Assembly (NCBI GenBank): GCA_015680685.1
Contig: MNCI01014449.1
Coordinates: 524,355-588,354 of the forward strand
Direction of reading: 5' to 3'
Source of the DNA: Gnetum montanum
Lineage: Eukaryota > Streptophyta > Gnetopsida > Gnetales > Gnetaceae
Length of the DNA stretch: 64,000 nucleotides
Shown one piece after another: positions 10,828 to 23,500 of the stretch (within the stretch, counting starts at the first letter, position 1; every line of letters starts with the position of its first letter). The notes below the pieces were generated by a model. It was given only the letters and a program-made list of their open reading frames with translations. It was not told the origin of the DNA and did not search any database. The position numbers and the translations under genes were made by a program.

Positions 10828-13287
10828 TTAGGGATATGGCCTATTCTTGTAGTCGTGTCTGTCACCCCTTCTGTTGTTGCGGAAAGCACAGCAGCCGACA
10901 GAGTAGACGATCACCAGGAACACAAGCATAGCAATGTTGATACCTGCAACCTTGCGCCAGTGGCCCTTTATGCTCTGAAGAACTCCAGCCTTGCATGAAT
11001 TACATCCGTAGCATTTCCCGAGCACGTCATTGTTCCATGTTTTGCAGTCGCTGTCGGTGTAGGTAGACGTAGCAGATGCCGTCCAGTTTGTTGGTGTGTC
11101 GTAGGCGAAATTGCATGAAGTTGGGGGCTTGCAACATCCCGACTGGTGCACCCACAAAAAGCATTGTATTTAGAGAAAAAAGGCATAAATCAGAAAGCAT
11201 ATTCTTGATTGTTGAAATTCAGCGACCGCAGCACCAGTAAATTACAATAACTTTACCGATCAGCAACCAGAAGTGTGAAGATTTTTTTTTTTCACAGAAA
11301 GATAACTAAAATGTTTTGAGGGCTCTACGAAAAGGGGAAGGGAAAGGAAAAGGAAGACCTCTAACAAGCACCAATAAATTGAAATACCTTTACCTATCAG
11401 AACCCAGAAGTGTGAAGATTTTTGTTTTTTCAAAGAAAGGTAACTAAAATGTTTGAAGAGCTCTATGAAAAGGTGAGGAAAAGGCCGACCTCTAACGAGC
11501 CACAAAAAATTAAAAGAACTTTACCGAACAGCAGCCAAAAGTGTATTTTTTTTTTCACAGAACGTAATCAAAATGTTTGAAGAGCTCTAAGAAAAGTTTA
11601 GAAACAGGAAGCCGTCTGATGAAAGGCTACTATTTCTGCCTGGTGGGTGGGTAAAGTTAACTTTACACAGTGGCATCACATCATACGATTCAGTGGAGGA
11701 GTAGGAATCATACTTTAGGTGGATTCGTCCCCAGTCGCTAACCGGTGAACAGTCCCACAAAAACACGTTTTTTCGGAAGTCCAATTGTACCGGTGTGAAA
11801 CTCAAAGACAAAGAGCAAGGGGGCCAATTTTGTCCAATATACAAACAACTTTTACACGCCACGACAGATAGTAAGTCTGGCGTACTAATCCTGGAATCCG
11901 CGTTGCTTGCGATGCAGATATTCGAATTCATACTAAAGATAAGATATATAGATATCCACGCCGTAAACTTCCTGGATTGTTTGCCTAACTGATCTGGTCC
12001 ACATGTTTTCGGTGAACGATTCACAAACAACGGCTAAAGTTCAGGAAGGGTAGAGAAGAATTATTACCGAAAAACAGTTCGAACACGAGTGGGGCAGACG
12101 AAGCACTATGTCAAGTCAAAACCAGGGACAAGATATTCCACTTTTCCACGGAAAAGTAGAACACCAAAGGAAAATACTAAGGGATAAGCCAACGAAAACA
12201 GAGACATCATCCTGTTACAAATCATCATACAGAGGAAAATGCTGAAGATAAAGCAATGAAACAGAAACAGGATCTTAAGTATCAGGACTGAACAATCAAA
12301 AACATCATCTTAAAGATCAGGACTGAACAACCACACACAGGCGCAGACAACAACTGGAAGAGGAAATAATTCCGTGCCGACAACACAGTTAACAACCGGT
12401 CCAAACATAAAAGTTCTACGATCTTTTGAAACCCTAACAACGAAGTTTCCGCTAAAGCAGCCGACATCAACGCCTCCGAAACACGAAGCAGTTGAAAACT
12501 TGCCACAATCAAACAATCAATTCCACAAATGACGCAAAGCTTGAATCAAAATCTCACCAAAAGCCTAACTTAAGTGAACACTAAGAACTCTGCGAAGGCA
12601 AAAATCTTTCCAGGTGGTGGAGCAGGTACATTTCCACGCAGACAACAACGCAGCCAACAACTCGCAAACGGTCAAACAATCGATTTTCACAAGAGCTCTA
12701 GGGTTTCCAGCACGCTAACCGGGCCAAGAACAGCTTCGATAACCAAATTTCGCCAAATTGCGTAACAAGAACGCGAATCCTACCTCGATCGACGAGAGTT
12801 TCAGAGAGTAGAACTTCGTCTCGGAGATACCGCTGTTATCCTTCTCGAGGTCCTGGCAAATCTTGGCGTCCTGGATGCAGCTCTTGATCTTCCTCCAGTT
12901 GGACGAGTCCTGCACGCGTTTCTGCAACCAGTTGGAGTAGTCGCCGAGCCTATAGTCCTTGTATCCGCGATGGGAGAGCACCTGGCCGGCGCCTTTGTTG
13001 GTAACGACGAAAGCGAACACAGTGAAGCAGAACAGCAGCACGATAAGCAGAAACATGACTACGAGGTACACCCAGAGCAGCCACGTAACGCCACAGCAGG
13101 CACCTACGAGGCCCATAATCGATACGATCATCAGGAAAGCTCCGATGGCGATCACCGGCTTCTCCAGAAACTTCTCGCAGTCGGTTTCGGCCTTGTGAGC
13201 CAGCCATATCCCGGCGCCCAAGATCGGAATCGAGAGCAGAAACGTCGCGAAGTTCAGGATTCCAACGAGCGAGTTGCTGCACTTCAT
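10828..13287 (-). CDS. TET8-like: Tetraspanin (TET8-like), two exons, 272 aa
   Basis: The CDS joins 13287-12784 and 11142-10828 on the minus strand, with GT-AG splice sites and a phase-0 junction. It is a four-pass membrane protein. TM1 lies at about residues 7-30, TM2 at 44-66 and TM3 at 71-97. A large extracellular loop at about 98-230 carries the plant GCCK motif (SGCCKPP, 169-175) and further Cys at 178, 201, 212, 215 and 218. TM4 lies at about 232-255 and is followed by CCAFRNN and a short basic tail. WLQKRV and the one-intron layout are typical of plant TET7/8/9-type genes, and the length matches that family. These proteins organise membrane microdomains and mark plant extracellular vesicles (family knowledge). 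Exon 1 is clearly more GC-rich than its surroundings. The 1.64-kb intron carries repeats and a foreign-looking open frame. It looks intact. Confidence 0.95.
11246..11590. repeat. Three ~135-bp direct repeats in the tetraspanin intron
   Basis: The segment CTTTACC, then AGCAACCAGAAGTGTG, then a T-run, CACAGAAAG, AACTAAAATGTTT and AGCTCTA recurs from about 11250, 11388 and 11518. The copies are diverged by substitutions and small indels. Confidence 0.75.
11587..12030 (-). pseudogene. Possible receptor-kinase ectodomain fragment inside the tetraspanin intron
   Basis: An open frame of 147 codons runs on the tetraspanin strand within its intron. Its middle part (ACKSCLYIG, LSLSFTPVQLDF, NVFLWDCSPVSDW, then YDVMPLCKVNF) resembles in style the Cys-containing extracellular domain of WAK/LRK10-like receptor kinases, where similar ...NCS... 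and ...PVC.V... patterns are usual. No kinase or transmembrane part is nearby and no signal peptide is visible. It could be a captured gene fragment or a chance open frame. Confidence 0.3.
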
Positions 13288-13700
13288 GTTTGCAGAATCG
13301 GTGGGCAGAAAGGCTAAAAATCGCAGGAAAAACGCGCAGAAAAGGAAACAGGGGCGAGGCGAGACTGGAACACAGGGCAGGGACGAGTCGAACTCGAGAC
13401 GTTGGCAAAAACACAGCGTTTGAAAACTCGCTGGGGATAGCCAGCATTTTAAAGGGCCCAGAACCGATCTGGCCTTGCCACGTGGCATAACGATGAGAAC
13501 CCATTTTTCGACGGAACGAAGGGTCCCAGAAAGAGCAGGAATACGCGCCAACACAGGTGGTGGATTTCTTGTTAGGTGTTTGCGCGTCTTTTCGTTTTCT
13601 ATGGCTAATGTTTTTTCCTTTTTCTTCCCGTTGGAGTGCGAATAAGGGGAAAGTTTGGCTTTTTACGTTGAAAGACATGGGTTTGAGCTTAGCTATTAAA
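13288..13700 (-). promoter_or_regulatory. 5' leader and proximal promoter of the tetraspanin gene (inferred)
   Basis: This is placed only by position, upstream of the ATG at 13287. It is GC-richer than the flanks. The coding frame stays open upstream of that ATG to 13554, but the upstream part has no tetraspanin similarity and the family starts at the M-x-C-S-N motif, so I treat it as leader. No TATA box is clear. Confidence 0.4.
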
Positions 13701-15355
13701 AAGAGATCAAGCTTTTCCTAATGACTTGGATTTAGATTGGGATCGAAATCCCAACATTAAAGCCCTACGATTCGGCTTTTCTTCATATACAAATCGTTTC
13801 GTTTTTTAGAGTGATGTAGGTATTAGAGTGCGGAAATAACTATAATATAAGTAAACTCATAAAACAAGTTTAATTAGAAATTTATAACTCAACATTGCGT
13901 ATTCAGTCAGGACCCTTTCATGATTTTTTTTTTTTTTATTTGGGTAGATAGGTGGCTTGGAATTTGGCGAAATCTTTGAAAATGGGGACTCGGTCAAACG
14001 GCATTTTGCTCCGGACTCACGCAATCGATCTTGCGAACGAAATTTTTTAAACGTGTTTGGGACGCGTCCGTGTGAAACGGCTAAATTGGGGCTTCCTCCG
14101 TTTGCGTTTGGTTGCAGACTGCTTTTAAATAGATTATTGATGGAGTGGTTATTGTGATTCTCCGGTTTCGTTATTCCGCGTTGTTTTGAATTCTTCTTCA
14201 AGTCCGTTTGCGAGTGCGTTTAGGCATGTTTCCAAAATAGGGTGGACCTGAACCTCTGCTTCTTCATGCTTTCCAAGTTACGTAGGGGAAAAGGTAATCT
14301 CCCAGAGGAAATAGCAACTTGCAGATGTTTCAATGCGAAACAGAATGTTACAGCAGGTAAGTAAGATAGATTCTCCTGGTTGCAAGTTGTCTTCAGATTT
14401 AATGGGAATTCTGGTTGCAAGCTTGAATCTTGACAAGGATTTCTTTTGGAAAATGCTGTTTGGAACGATCGAGTGCGGAGACGAACGAGACTTCTTGTGA
14501 AAAAGGAGGTTGAGAAAATTTGTCGGTAACAAGGACCTTGAAAGGAGAGCAGACTAAGATAAAAACAAGTTGCGAAGACTTACGAGGTAAGCTAGCAGCT
14601 GTGAATCGACCAGAATAAATTAATATCTTTAATATACAAACAGATTGTACAAAATTGTCAAAGTTTTACGTAATTGTATAACCTTAAAAAGTTTGAACGT
14701 TTCAAAATTAGGAAGGCAAGAATAGGTTCTCATTATTTTGGAATAGAAACTTGCAAATGCAGTAACATTCTAATATCTGTAACGAAAATAATTTTGAGAT
14801 GAATGCTAGTCGTTTGTTTGTATAGTTTACCAAAATGAAGCATATTTATGGAACATTAAGCCTCTAATCTTATTAGTTTGTTTCAAATTTATCCAAAATT
14901 ACTTCAACTTTGAAAATAAAGTTTTCAAATTACATTCCAGGTATGTTTGGCCTATCCAATGGATACTGAGGTCATCGAATGTAATAACGATTCCATTTTT
15001 CCAAATAAGTAAGATATGGTGTAGATACTTAGATAATTATTACGTCATATGATTTGTTAGTCAAAATGTGTGACGTAAATCACAAAAGATTGCAGTGGAT
15101 TAGTAAGCATTATGCAAAAAATTGCAGAAGAATTCATCATACGGTCCACAACACGACCAGATGCGGTTTTTGTTTCATAATTATAAAGAATAACAATTTT
15201 GTGCTTAAAGCTGAGTCCAACTGGTGGAAGAAAGGGTAAGGAGCATTCACTCTAATTACAGAAATCAAATAATTTCTGTCCAATACGGTGATGTTTATAA
15301 CATCAAAATCACATCAGCGCCATCAAGTGTCAGGCAGGGTTATTCTATGTCAGAT
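13701..15355. other. Spacer with no recognisable gene
   Basis: Short open frames exist on both strands without family features. A good splice-donor-like CAGGTAAGT lies near 14354, which could mark an unrecognised transcript, but no coding exon could be assigned. Confidence 0.4.
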
Positions 15356-15516
15356 GTAAATCCAAGAGTTGGAGAAACTTTGGCACGGTATGCCAAAGTT
15401 CAACGGAAAACTTATGGTGATCAAAGAAAAAAACGAATGGTGATCAAAGAAAAAAACGAAAGAGCATTTGACTGTTTTGAAAAACCTGCAATGTATACTC
15501 AGGATTGGTTACATCT
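15356..15516 (+). pseudogene. Broken copy of TPR-gene exon 2
   Basis: The peptide VGETLARYAKVQRKTYG, then ERAFDCFEKPA and a terminal DW, matches exon 2 of the gene at 3180-5816 (GETLAQYAKLQWKVFG, KAFDCFEKAA, DW). It is interrupted by a 22-bp tandem duplication (TGATCAAAGAAAAAAACGAA twice) that adds residues in frame. Neither the polar N-terminus nor the acidic exon 3 is found beside it. It is a genomic fragment of a related gene and unlikely to make a working protein. Confidence 0.7.
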
Positions 15517-17496
15517 ACTGTTATGTTTGATGATTTTATACAGTTATATACAGTATACTGAAGCATTCTTGCCATTCTAAATTTTCAGTGTGATGTTTTC
15601 CTTGAAAATTAGCGTCTATGAGAAGTAGTTATTCATCCATCGTCTCAATTCGAGCATTTGTCCTTCAGAAAGAAGATAGAAAAAGTTGGAAACTCCAATT
15701 TCCGAAATTGAAGGTTCCGAAAAAGATGTTGAAGAGAGAGGTACAAATGTACAGTGATTTCCCAATAGCAAAGGCAAAGCCAAAGAACTTCTCTAATTTC
15801 CGACACTTATAGAATGTTTGAGTGCGATCAAATTACACAACGAGCAATATTTTCATCCAATTTAAACTTTTGTGAACGCGAAGGCCCCCAGAACTGGGTG
15901 AAAGAGCATCGGGAAGTTTCGGACCTGCTACGTTCGGAATATCAGCAATGGAATACCATTTTTGAGAGTGGGACCGCTAACTAGGCGCGTTAACCCCAGT
16001 TAACTGCAAACGCAGAGCCATAGTTACGTGTCAACGGAGGGTCGGTGTCGACTTTCGAGTCAGTGCCATAGCTGGTTTTCCAGTTACGTGCTTAGAAGAG
16101 GTTTTTTTCTAAAAAAAGTCCTTTTATGGACAGCTTTTCGTTTGGAATTTGAAAGCCCTTTTATGCGCGGGCTAGGTCAAACGGAACGTTGGCGGGGCTC
16201 TTGGGGGGGCAGGCTACGAACTTCTATGGTATGTCTTTAATGCTCCTGCCGGTGCATGTGTCTTTATGTGCTTGGAGATGTTGACTGGTTTAGGTAATAT
16301 TTTGTGTGTACGTGAAGGAAAATTTTTTCCAACACCTGTCTTTTGTTTTAAAAATTTTGATTTTAATTTGAAGTATGCAATGTAAGGTCATAAGAGAAGG
16401 GGGAAAATATGTTTTTTTTTTTTTTAGTAAGGTAACGTAATAGGATGTTTGGAGGAGGGGGTGTTTAACTTCAAACCTTTTTTTTTTGTTAATAATATGA
16501 GGGTGTCAAAGAAAAGCTTTACTTTGCATCTCATTGATGTGTTGTTTTGTTTTTAGATAGATGTCTCCTTTTTACAAGTAATCTTTTAGCAGGAAGTGAA
16601 AACTCATGAGGGCACTTTTGAATAAAAGCATGGTCTGACTCTTTTCCTACCCAAAGGGGAGGCTTTTCAAGATTAGTTATAAGAATAAAAACTTGAAAAG
16701 GCATCCCAAAATTGTTGGTGTTTTTTTCTTTTTTTTGGGACTCTCTCTTCATTGATAATGAAGTGTTAGCATTATTATTAATAATACTTTTTGGGGTTCT
16801 AACACCCCCTTCCCTAAAAGAATTAAATAATAAAAAAAGATCATCACCAAAAAACTTAATGCTCATGCGGTCCTAGAAGGGCAGTGGATGAGCAAAAGCT
16901 TAACCTCCACTATATGTGTTATGTGGGAATCGATTTCCATTGATATAACCACAAAGCCCAATGACAAGCATTACCATAACCATGCAAGGTCCTTTGTTCA
17001 TAACTCTATGTGCGATGTGAGAGCCTATCCCCACAAAGGCCAATGGTAGGCAACATGTAGATCATTATCTCCATTGGTCACAACTTTGTATGCCATGTGG
17101 GAGCCCATTCTTGCCGACACAACCATAATGGCCATTTATAATAGCCAATTGTAGGTAAATTATATTCTTGTTCTTATTTATGTGCATGATTTCCTATATC
17201 TCATATTTATGCTTAAAAGAGAGGATTTATGTACCTTTATACTTTATAAATGATTATATCTTTTAATGAACCATCATAACTTATTGTAATTACTAATGGC
17301 TTATGCTAAGAAGCTAATGATTGTATCTTGACTTAAGATATTATATTCTACTACTCTTGTTCAATTATTAGCTTCTTTAACCTATTCTTCCATATTTAAA
17401 TCCAAGAGTTGTTTAATACCTTTTTACTTTGGCAAATTTTATACTTAACAAGTTCTTTTTTCTATTCATTCATGAATTTGAAAAGATGATAATTAA
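15517..17496. other. Spacer with repeat fragments
   Basis: A relatively GC-rich block at about 15870-16250 has no recognised gene. A piece near 16645-16720 is related to the dispersed repeat at 9750-9950. Homopolymer T runs lie at 16411 and 16479. Open frames are short and lack family features. Confidence 0.4.
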
Positions 17497-17501
17497 CTTT
17501 T

Positions 17502-18345
17502 TGATGAGTCATTGTTGGTAAGATCTAGTTGACACAAACGCATCAACATGTACCTGTCAATGCATGATTTAATGCGTTAATGCATACGTATCAACGAAGT
17601 ATCTAGTCTTGCCTATATAAATGTGTGCACCTATCACATTTAAGGCATTTGTTATTAAATAGCATAGCAGAGCTCTTGCAATTTGTTTTTTTCAAAGTTA
17701 GAATATTTTCTAAGTGCCCATAATAGGAGTTGAGAAGTGTACAAATCTTTATTCGAGGATTGATGTACCTGGACACTTCAGTGTGAACAACAATAAAGAT
17801 GATCTTTCTCAATAAACCTTGCAGCACTTGGACTTAGCTTAATATTTACTTAAAGTATTTATTGTTCATGCAATTTACTTTCATGCAATTAATTAATTAA
17901 TTAATTACAGATAATTAATGTACATAAGTACGACCATCTTGAGCATACGTTAACACTTGGTAATCCTAGCAATGCTTACGCTTGGTAACCTAGTAGTGTT
18001 GCGACATGTTCAGGATGTGTATGGCAGATGGGAACGGATGCTTATGTTAGGATTAGTTAAGGCACTAGATAGTTTCTAGATTAATTAAGCATTAAATTAA
18101 TTTATTTTCACACTTAGGAGAAATGAATAAAAATAGAAAAGTTATACAAATCATTTACCTCAATTACACTTAACCATACCATTAAACTTCACAAGTGGAA
18201 CTAAGAAGACAATGGTCATGTCCCTAAGATTCACTACCTAGATAATGTGTACTTAGAGAGCTAAAGTCTACAGAATTTAATCAGATTGCCTACAGAACGC
18301 TAGTGATTCATATGGTTGGGTGTAGGGATTCCTTGCTACTTATCA
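17502..18345 (+). repeat. 5' LTR of the outer element (844 bp)
   Basis: It starts TGATGAG and ends TATCA (degraded from CTCATCA). A TATA-like CTATATAAATGTG lies near 17613. It matches 40114-40992 in order across TTTAAGGCATT, GAGCTCTTGCAATTTGTT, TAGAATATTTTCTAAGTGCC, the TTAATTAATTAATTAA run and TGGTTGGGTGTAGGG. Confidence 0.9.
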
Positions 18346-18346
18346 T

Positions 18347-18364
18347 TAGCACCATTGCTGGGGA
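18347..18364 (+). promoter_or_regulatory. Primer-binding site of the outer element (degenerate)
   Basis: TAGCACCATTGCTGGGGA lies one base after the LTR. It resembles TGGCGCCGTTGCCGGGGA, the complement of the 3' end of plant tRNA-Asp, with several changes. Confidence 0.7.
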
Positions 18365-19199
18365 CTTTAATTAGCTACGTGTGCTACCTAGGGAGTTAGT
18401 GAAATTATCCAACAATGTTGTAACGAACCTTAAAGTCAAAATCATTAAGCAAAATAATAATAACACAAAGCATACTATTTTCACAAGAACTGATATGGCT
18501 TTCTCTCACAGGGAAGATTCTTTGCCATGGTTCACGGGCAATTCTAATTAGCAACGGTAAGAAGGCCCAAAACCACTCATGCCCCAACAATGCAAAGTGG
18601 TCTATACGCATCCGAATGAGTTCATTCTAGGTTTCACCTTCATTGTACACTAGGATGAACAACTGTAGTGGAGGAACATGGAGGGCAACATCATCTTACT
18701 TCTCAATTGCTCAGTTCCTGTGATGCTGCTCCACAATCTCATGAGATTGGGCATTGCATGACTCAATGTTGAGTATGAGGTGCAAGACCATTCCTACTGA
18801 GATTATCATCCTACACACACACAAAGGAAGAAAGATCAATAGGTGAAAGCTTACTATGAGGCATCAAAGGGTAAACAGTTCATAAACCCCTTGTTCCTAC
18901 AGGGCCAAATGGAAGGGGAAGACTCCTTTTCAGGAACTTCCCAATACACTGACTCTCCTCTCCTTGATGAGGAGGATCTTAATTAACATCTATAGTCCAC
19001 TATAGATAATCCTGGTTCTAGGAAGAATGGATCCCATGATCGTAGGGCCTTAAGGGAAGGGAGTTAAGGTAGGAATAGTGGTAAGCACCATGCTAATGAC
19101 AAACATGGTGATTGTGGCCAAGACCAAAGGAGAGGAAGTAGTAGGCATTGTTTTGATGGTAGTGTTCATTGTCCTAATCATCTTCCTCCTCCAACTCTA

Positions 19200-20395
19200 A
19201 TTGAAGCCATAAAGGGAGTGACTATGATGGAGGTGACCAGTAAGATAGGGATGATCGTAGATCCTATTTGAACAGTAGAGACCAAGGGCATTGGCAATTA
19301 AGGGAGGCCCACCATAAAGAAAGAAGGGATAATAGAGGGCATCATAGACATCATGGCCATCACAAGGGTCATGATTATGATGAGCCTTTACTTGCAACTA
19401 GAAACATGCTCAACATTGTGAAGGCTATAAGGATTCCAACAAGGCATGTGAAGGATAATCGAATTAAATGGTTGGACATGAACAATATCCCTAAGTTCAA
19501 AGGAGAACACAATTCTGATCCATAGAACCATATCCAAGCCTTTCATGATGCATGCACCTTACAAAATGTTGAGAATGATAGGCAAAAATTGAAGTTGTTC
19601 CCTAGGCCACTCATTAAGGAGGTTGAAAGCTGGTACCTATCCTTAGAACTAGAATCGATCAAACGATGAAGTATGATGCTTGAGCTCTTCAATGACAAGT
19701 ATTAAATGTACTCTTGAGTGTCTAACTTGAGAAGGCAGATCCAAGGTTGGAAGTAAGGAATACATGAATCCTTGGATGTTTCCATGGGTAGATACTATTC
19801 TTTGTTGTATAGATGCCCAAGCCATGGGTATTCTCAAAGAGAGAAGCTACATCATACCATTAATGGGCTCAGGTGAGAAACAAGAAGAACTCTTGGGGTT
19901 TATGCCCAAGGAAGGCTTTCAGAGCTAAGAGCCCATTACATCCAAAGGTTGATTGAGCAAGTGGCCAAAGAAGAAGGTGAGCTAAGGAAAAAGGAAAGTG
20001 TGAAGGAGTATAACTAAGATCCTTCCATTTGCGAAAAAGAGGTCCAATTTTGTGATAATAAGGAAGATGCACCACTTGATGAAGTGGTACAACAAAAAAC
20101 CTTGCATATACAAAAATTTGTTTCTAAAATGTTAGCTAAGGTAGATAAAATATAGGACTCTTTGGATGAAAAGTTCCAAATTGCACTAAGAATCATAGAG
20201 GAGACCAAAGAGTAAGGTAGTGGTCATGACCAAAGGAAAAGGAAGGAAGCTGAATGTGCCCTTCAGAAAGGTAAGGGAAAAGTTGCTATAGTGAAAGAGG
20301 TTGTGAATTCTAAAATAGATTATGAAGGTGTGACATATGCTAATATGAACATCCTAAGGAATCTTGCCCAATTGTGTCACACTTGTAGGACTTGT
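19200..20395 (+). pseudogene. Decayed gag of the outer element
   Basis: The peptides WLDMNNIPKFKGEHN, FHDACTLQNVEN, LKLFPRPLIKEVESWY, VSNLRRQIQGWK and GRLSELRAHYIQRLIEQVAK match the gag of the nested element at 33.2-35.1 kb almost segment by segment. This is a plant retrotransposon Gag. At least nine in-frame stops are present; many look like C-to-T decay (TGG to TGA, CAA to TAA). Similarity to the nested gag ends abruptly near 20395, where an A-rich stretch begins, a likely break or insertion junction. Confidence 0.85.
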
Positions 20396-20582
20396 AATTG
20401 TAAAAAAATAAAAAGAGAAAACATATAAAAATAAAAAAAATATTGAATGTCAACATGGCAATAGAATGCCACCACTTTATGCCATAGTTAAATCCATGTC
20501 ATTACATCCGTCCTCATACATTCCCATTAGGCATTTGGAAATCCAAAACGTTTAATAGCTAAAACCGGGCTAACAGTTAAGC

Positions 20583-23500
20583 TCATGCATCAGTACTAGG
20601 AGGGGGTTGGTCCCCAGAATCCTCCACATCATCCACTCTCTCTCCACTGGGGCCAGCTCCATCATTAACATGTCCCTATAACAAAAAAAAAACAAAGAAA
20701 AAAATAGGTAAGAGTAATAAAGCAACTCATGAATACAAAACCAAGAAAAACAGTAACACTAACAATAAAAATAATAAAACCATACAAAAGTAAGAACCGT
20801 AATAAAACACTCATAGGCTAAGAGGGCCTTAGACTAGCCTCCAAGCATTGCAAAATCTCCTCCTTGAGCACATTTGCCTAATCCTCATCTAGGCCAAGGT
20901 CAATGCCAGCCAAGGTTTTACTCTTGTCCACTGAGGTCCAAGTAGGACACTCAAGAGAGAACATGCCTGTCGAAGCCTCCTCAGAAGTGGTGGTAATGGT
21001 TCTCTCGGGAGATCCCTCCACCTCAATGCACTTGGCAAACCTATCGTAAGTAGGTCACAAGCCTAGTCCATCGATGAACATTTCCTTCCGACAGTGTTTA
21101 ACTAACTCCTCCTTTAACCACCTCTTGTACTGGTGCTTATGGTCCTTTTTGTCTTGACCCCATTTACGTACTTTAGTAGCAAAGGATTTCCAATCATGGC
21201 ATTTCCTGTTTAGCAAATCCACCTATGCCCTTTGCTCGGCTAAATCCCGTGTCACTTGAACTTTGCTGTTTAAAACTGTCCAATAACGTGCATAGGTGAT
21301 CTCAGATGTGCACCAAGTACTATCACCAAACAGCCTAGCAGCAACAAAGTCATAATGAGATTGAAGATCTTTCTTTTCTTCTCTCTCCCTTGCCAATGTT
21401 TCCTTCAATGAGTGTACCTCATCCCAAAGGTACTAAATTAAGCACCTACAAGTCCAAAGTGACTTAGCATTTTGTACAATGCAACCGGAAACTGCATCAT
21501 AAACCTTCCTAGAGACTTGTTCAATACTCTCTGGCAATTCAGGGAGGACATCAATATGAGTAACCTCAGAAGGATCCCATTGAAGCTTGGTGCCTGCAAG
21601 TGTAAGTACCGCACACATCAATTAGTTATGGTTAAAAAAATGAACACAAAGAAGCACAATGAGCCCAGACACTTAGCATGACATATAACATACACATACC
21701 TAGTTCTAGATGAGCTTTTTGTAGGTGAGTGACCACATCGTTAACAATGCCCGTGACAAAGTCCATTTTACTAAGCATCTCAGGCCATGGCCTCAAATGG
21801 TTAGTAGATGTAGGACAAGCATGGTAGGTCACCTCAATCAGGGCTTATGACCCTGACACCTCTACTAGGGATGTATGTGCCTCAGAGACCTCAGCATCTA
21901 TTTCTAGTGCTGGGAGTAATCAGAATAATAAAAAACAACATATAAAATATTAAAAGGTACAAAGCATGAATCAAGCTAAAAGAACGTACCAAAAAGCCCT
22001 TTGCTGGTCAACTTGAGCGGATCACCAAGTTGCAAGGTCCCATCGAAGAAACCGTCAAAGAAACCCCTCTCATCGCTTGAATGCTTAAGTGCATCCAAAG
22101 CCTCAGCAAGCTTCGTTCCCATGATGCTTGCTACATCCTCCTCTTGAGAGATGGGGAGTTCCTCGATCGTTTCTTCCCTTTCGTTTTCTTCCTCCTCTGG
22201 CCCGGAGACAGCCACCTCAAGTTCAATCATCGGGGCCAAGATTTCCCTCTCCTTCTTGGGGCTTTCCTCTGATAACACCAATATTCTAGCGTTAGTATGA
22301 CATAGTGTATACATACATTCAACAAACATATAAATTAAAATACCATAAAAAATAATACATGTGTAATAATAAAGTAAAATACATACCCTCTTATGGCAAC
22401 ACAAACTGGATCCTCTTCGCTCTTAGTGGTCTCACCTCTGGAGTAGGCTCCCTTGGGTGTTCAACTCTCTTCACCTTCGCCTTAGATCTCCCGATAGTCT
22501 CACGAATCATACGTTCAGCCCCTTTAACAGACATGTGTAGCCTAAGCGGTTCCAATCCCATGCTATCACGAGAATGATGGGAATGACTAGTCGCACCCCT
22601 AATAGTAACAGACACTGATTCTTCAATACCTTCAAGTGGGTCTTAAGATCTAGTGGTGTCAAAAAAATGGTGAACCCAAGGGCGAGATAACTGTGAACGG
22701 TCCCTCAATACATAACGGTTATCTCCATGAACTACTAAAAACTCAACAAACCTACGAAGATAACCCGTGAAGAAGGCAAATGTGAAATGGGACTTGGCAT
22801 TAATGTTTGAGCGTAATCTAACAATCTCCCCACGTAGACCAGAGCCAAGAAATTGTGCCCAATTATAACGCATCCCCGTCTGTAGGACCACACATATGAT
22901 ACGTGTGGACTCGATCCCAAGGTTTCTCCCTTGAGAAAGAGATTTAGGGAATGCCCGTGCCCGAAAGAGGGGGTACAAGAAGTGCACCTCCATTGCCTTG
23001 GTATCATTTTGCATGGCAAAACCTTTGGGACCCCAAGACACACCTAACCACTCTTCAAGCTCCTTTATGACCTGGCTTTCTTTGGTTACTTTCTCTATGG
23101 CCACCCTAGCACCATCCATGGGCACGTCGAAGAGATTGGAAAGGAACTCAGCAGTCAAGTGGAAAGACACCTTGACTCCTCGAACCCACGTAGTAAAATG
23201 AGAAGCATCATCACTAAAGGAATCAACAATGGTAACCATCTCAGTCGCCAGAACATTAGGAGTCAAAGTAGTGAACAAGTCCATCAAACCCACCTGGGTA
23301 AGGCAGCTGATGATCAACTCAGAAGCCTTCATCTGCAACCATTGTTGTGACTGTTTTATCTCCCCATATTTCATAAAAAGAGTGGCCTTAGTACGGCCTG
23401 TTATAATGGTAACTTCATCAGAGGAGACTGCTGCGGTAAAAAGAAACATAGAGTGAAAGGTTCAAAGCATAGTAGACGATGATGTAACAGAGAGGAAATG

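Noticed and set aside
12970-13317. 115-codon plus-strand open frame over the tetraspanin exon
   Set aside because: Antisense shadow of the coding exon without family features.
12950-13678. 242-codon minus-strand open frame overlapping the tetraspanin first exon
   Set aside because: It is a shadow in another frame of the GC-rich exon; the real frame has clear tetraspanin segments.
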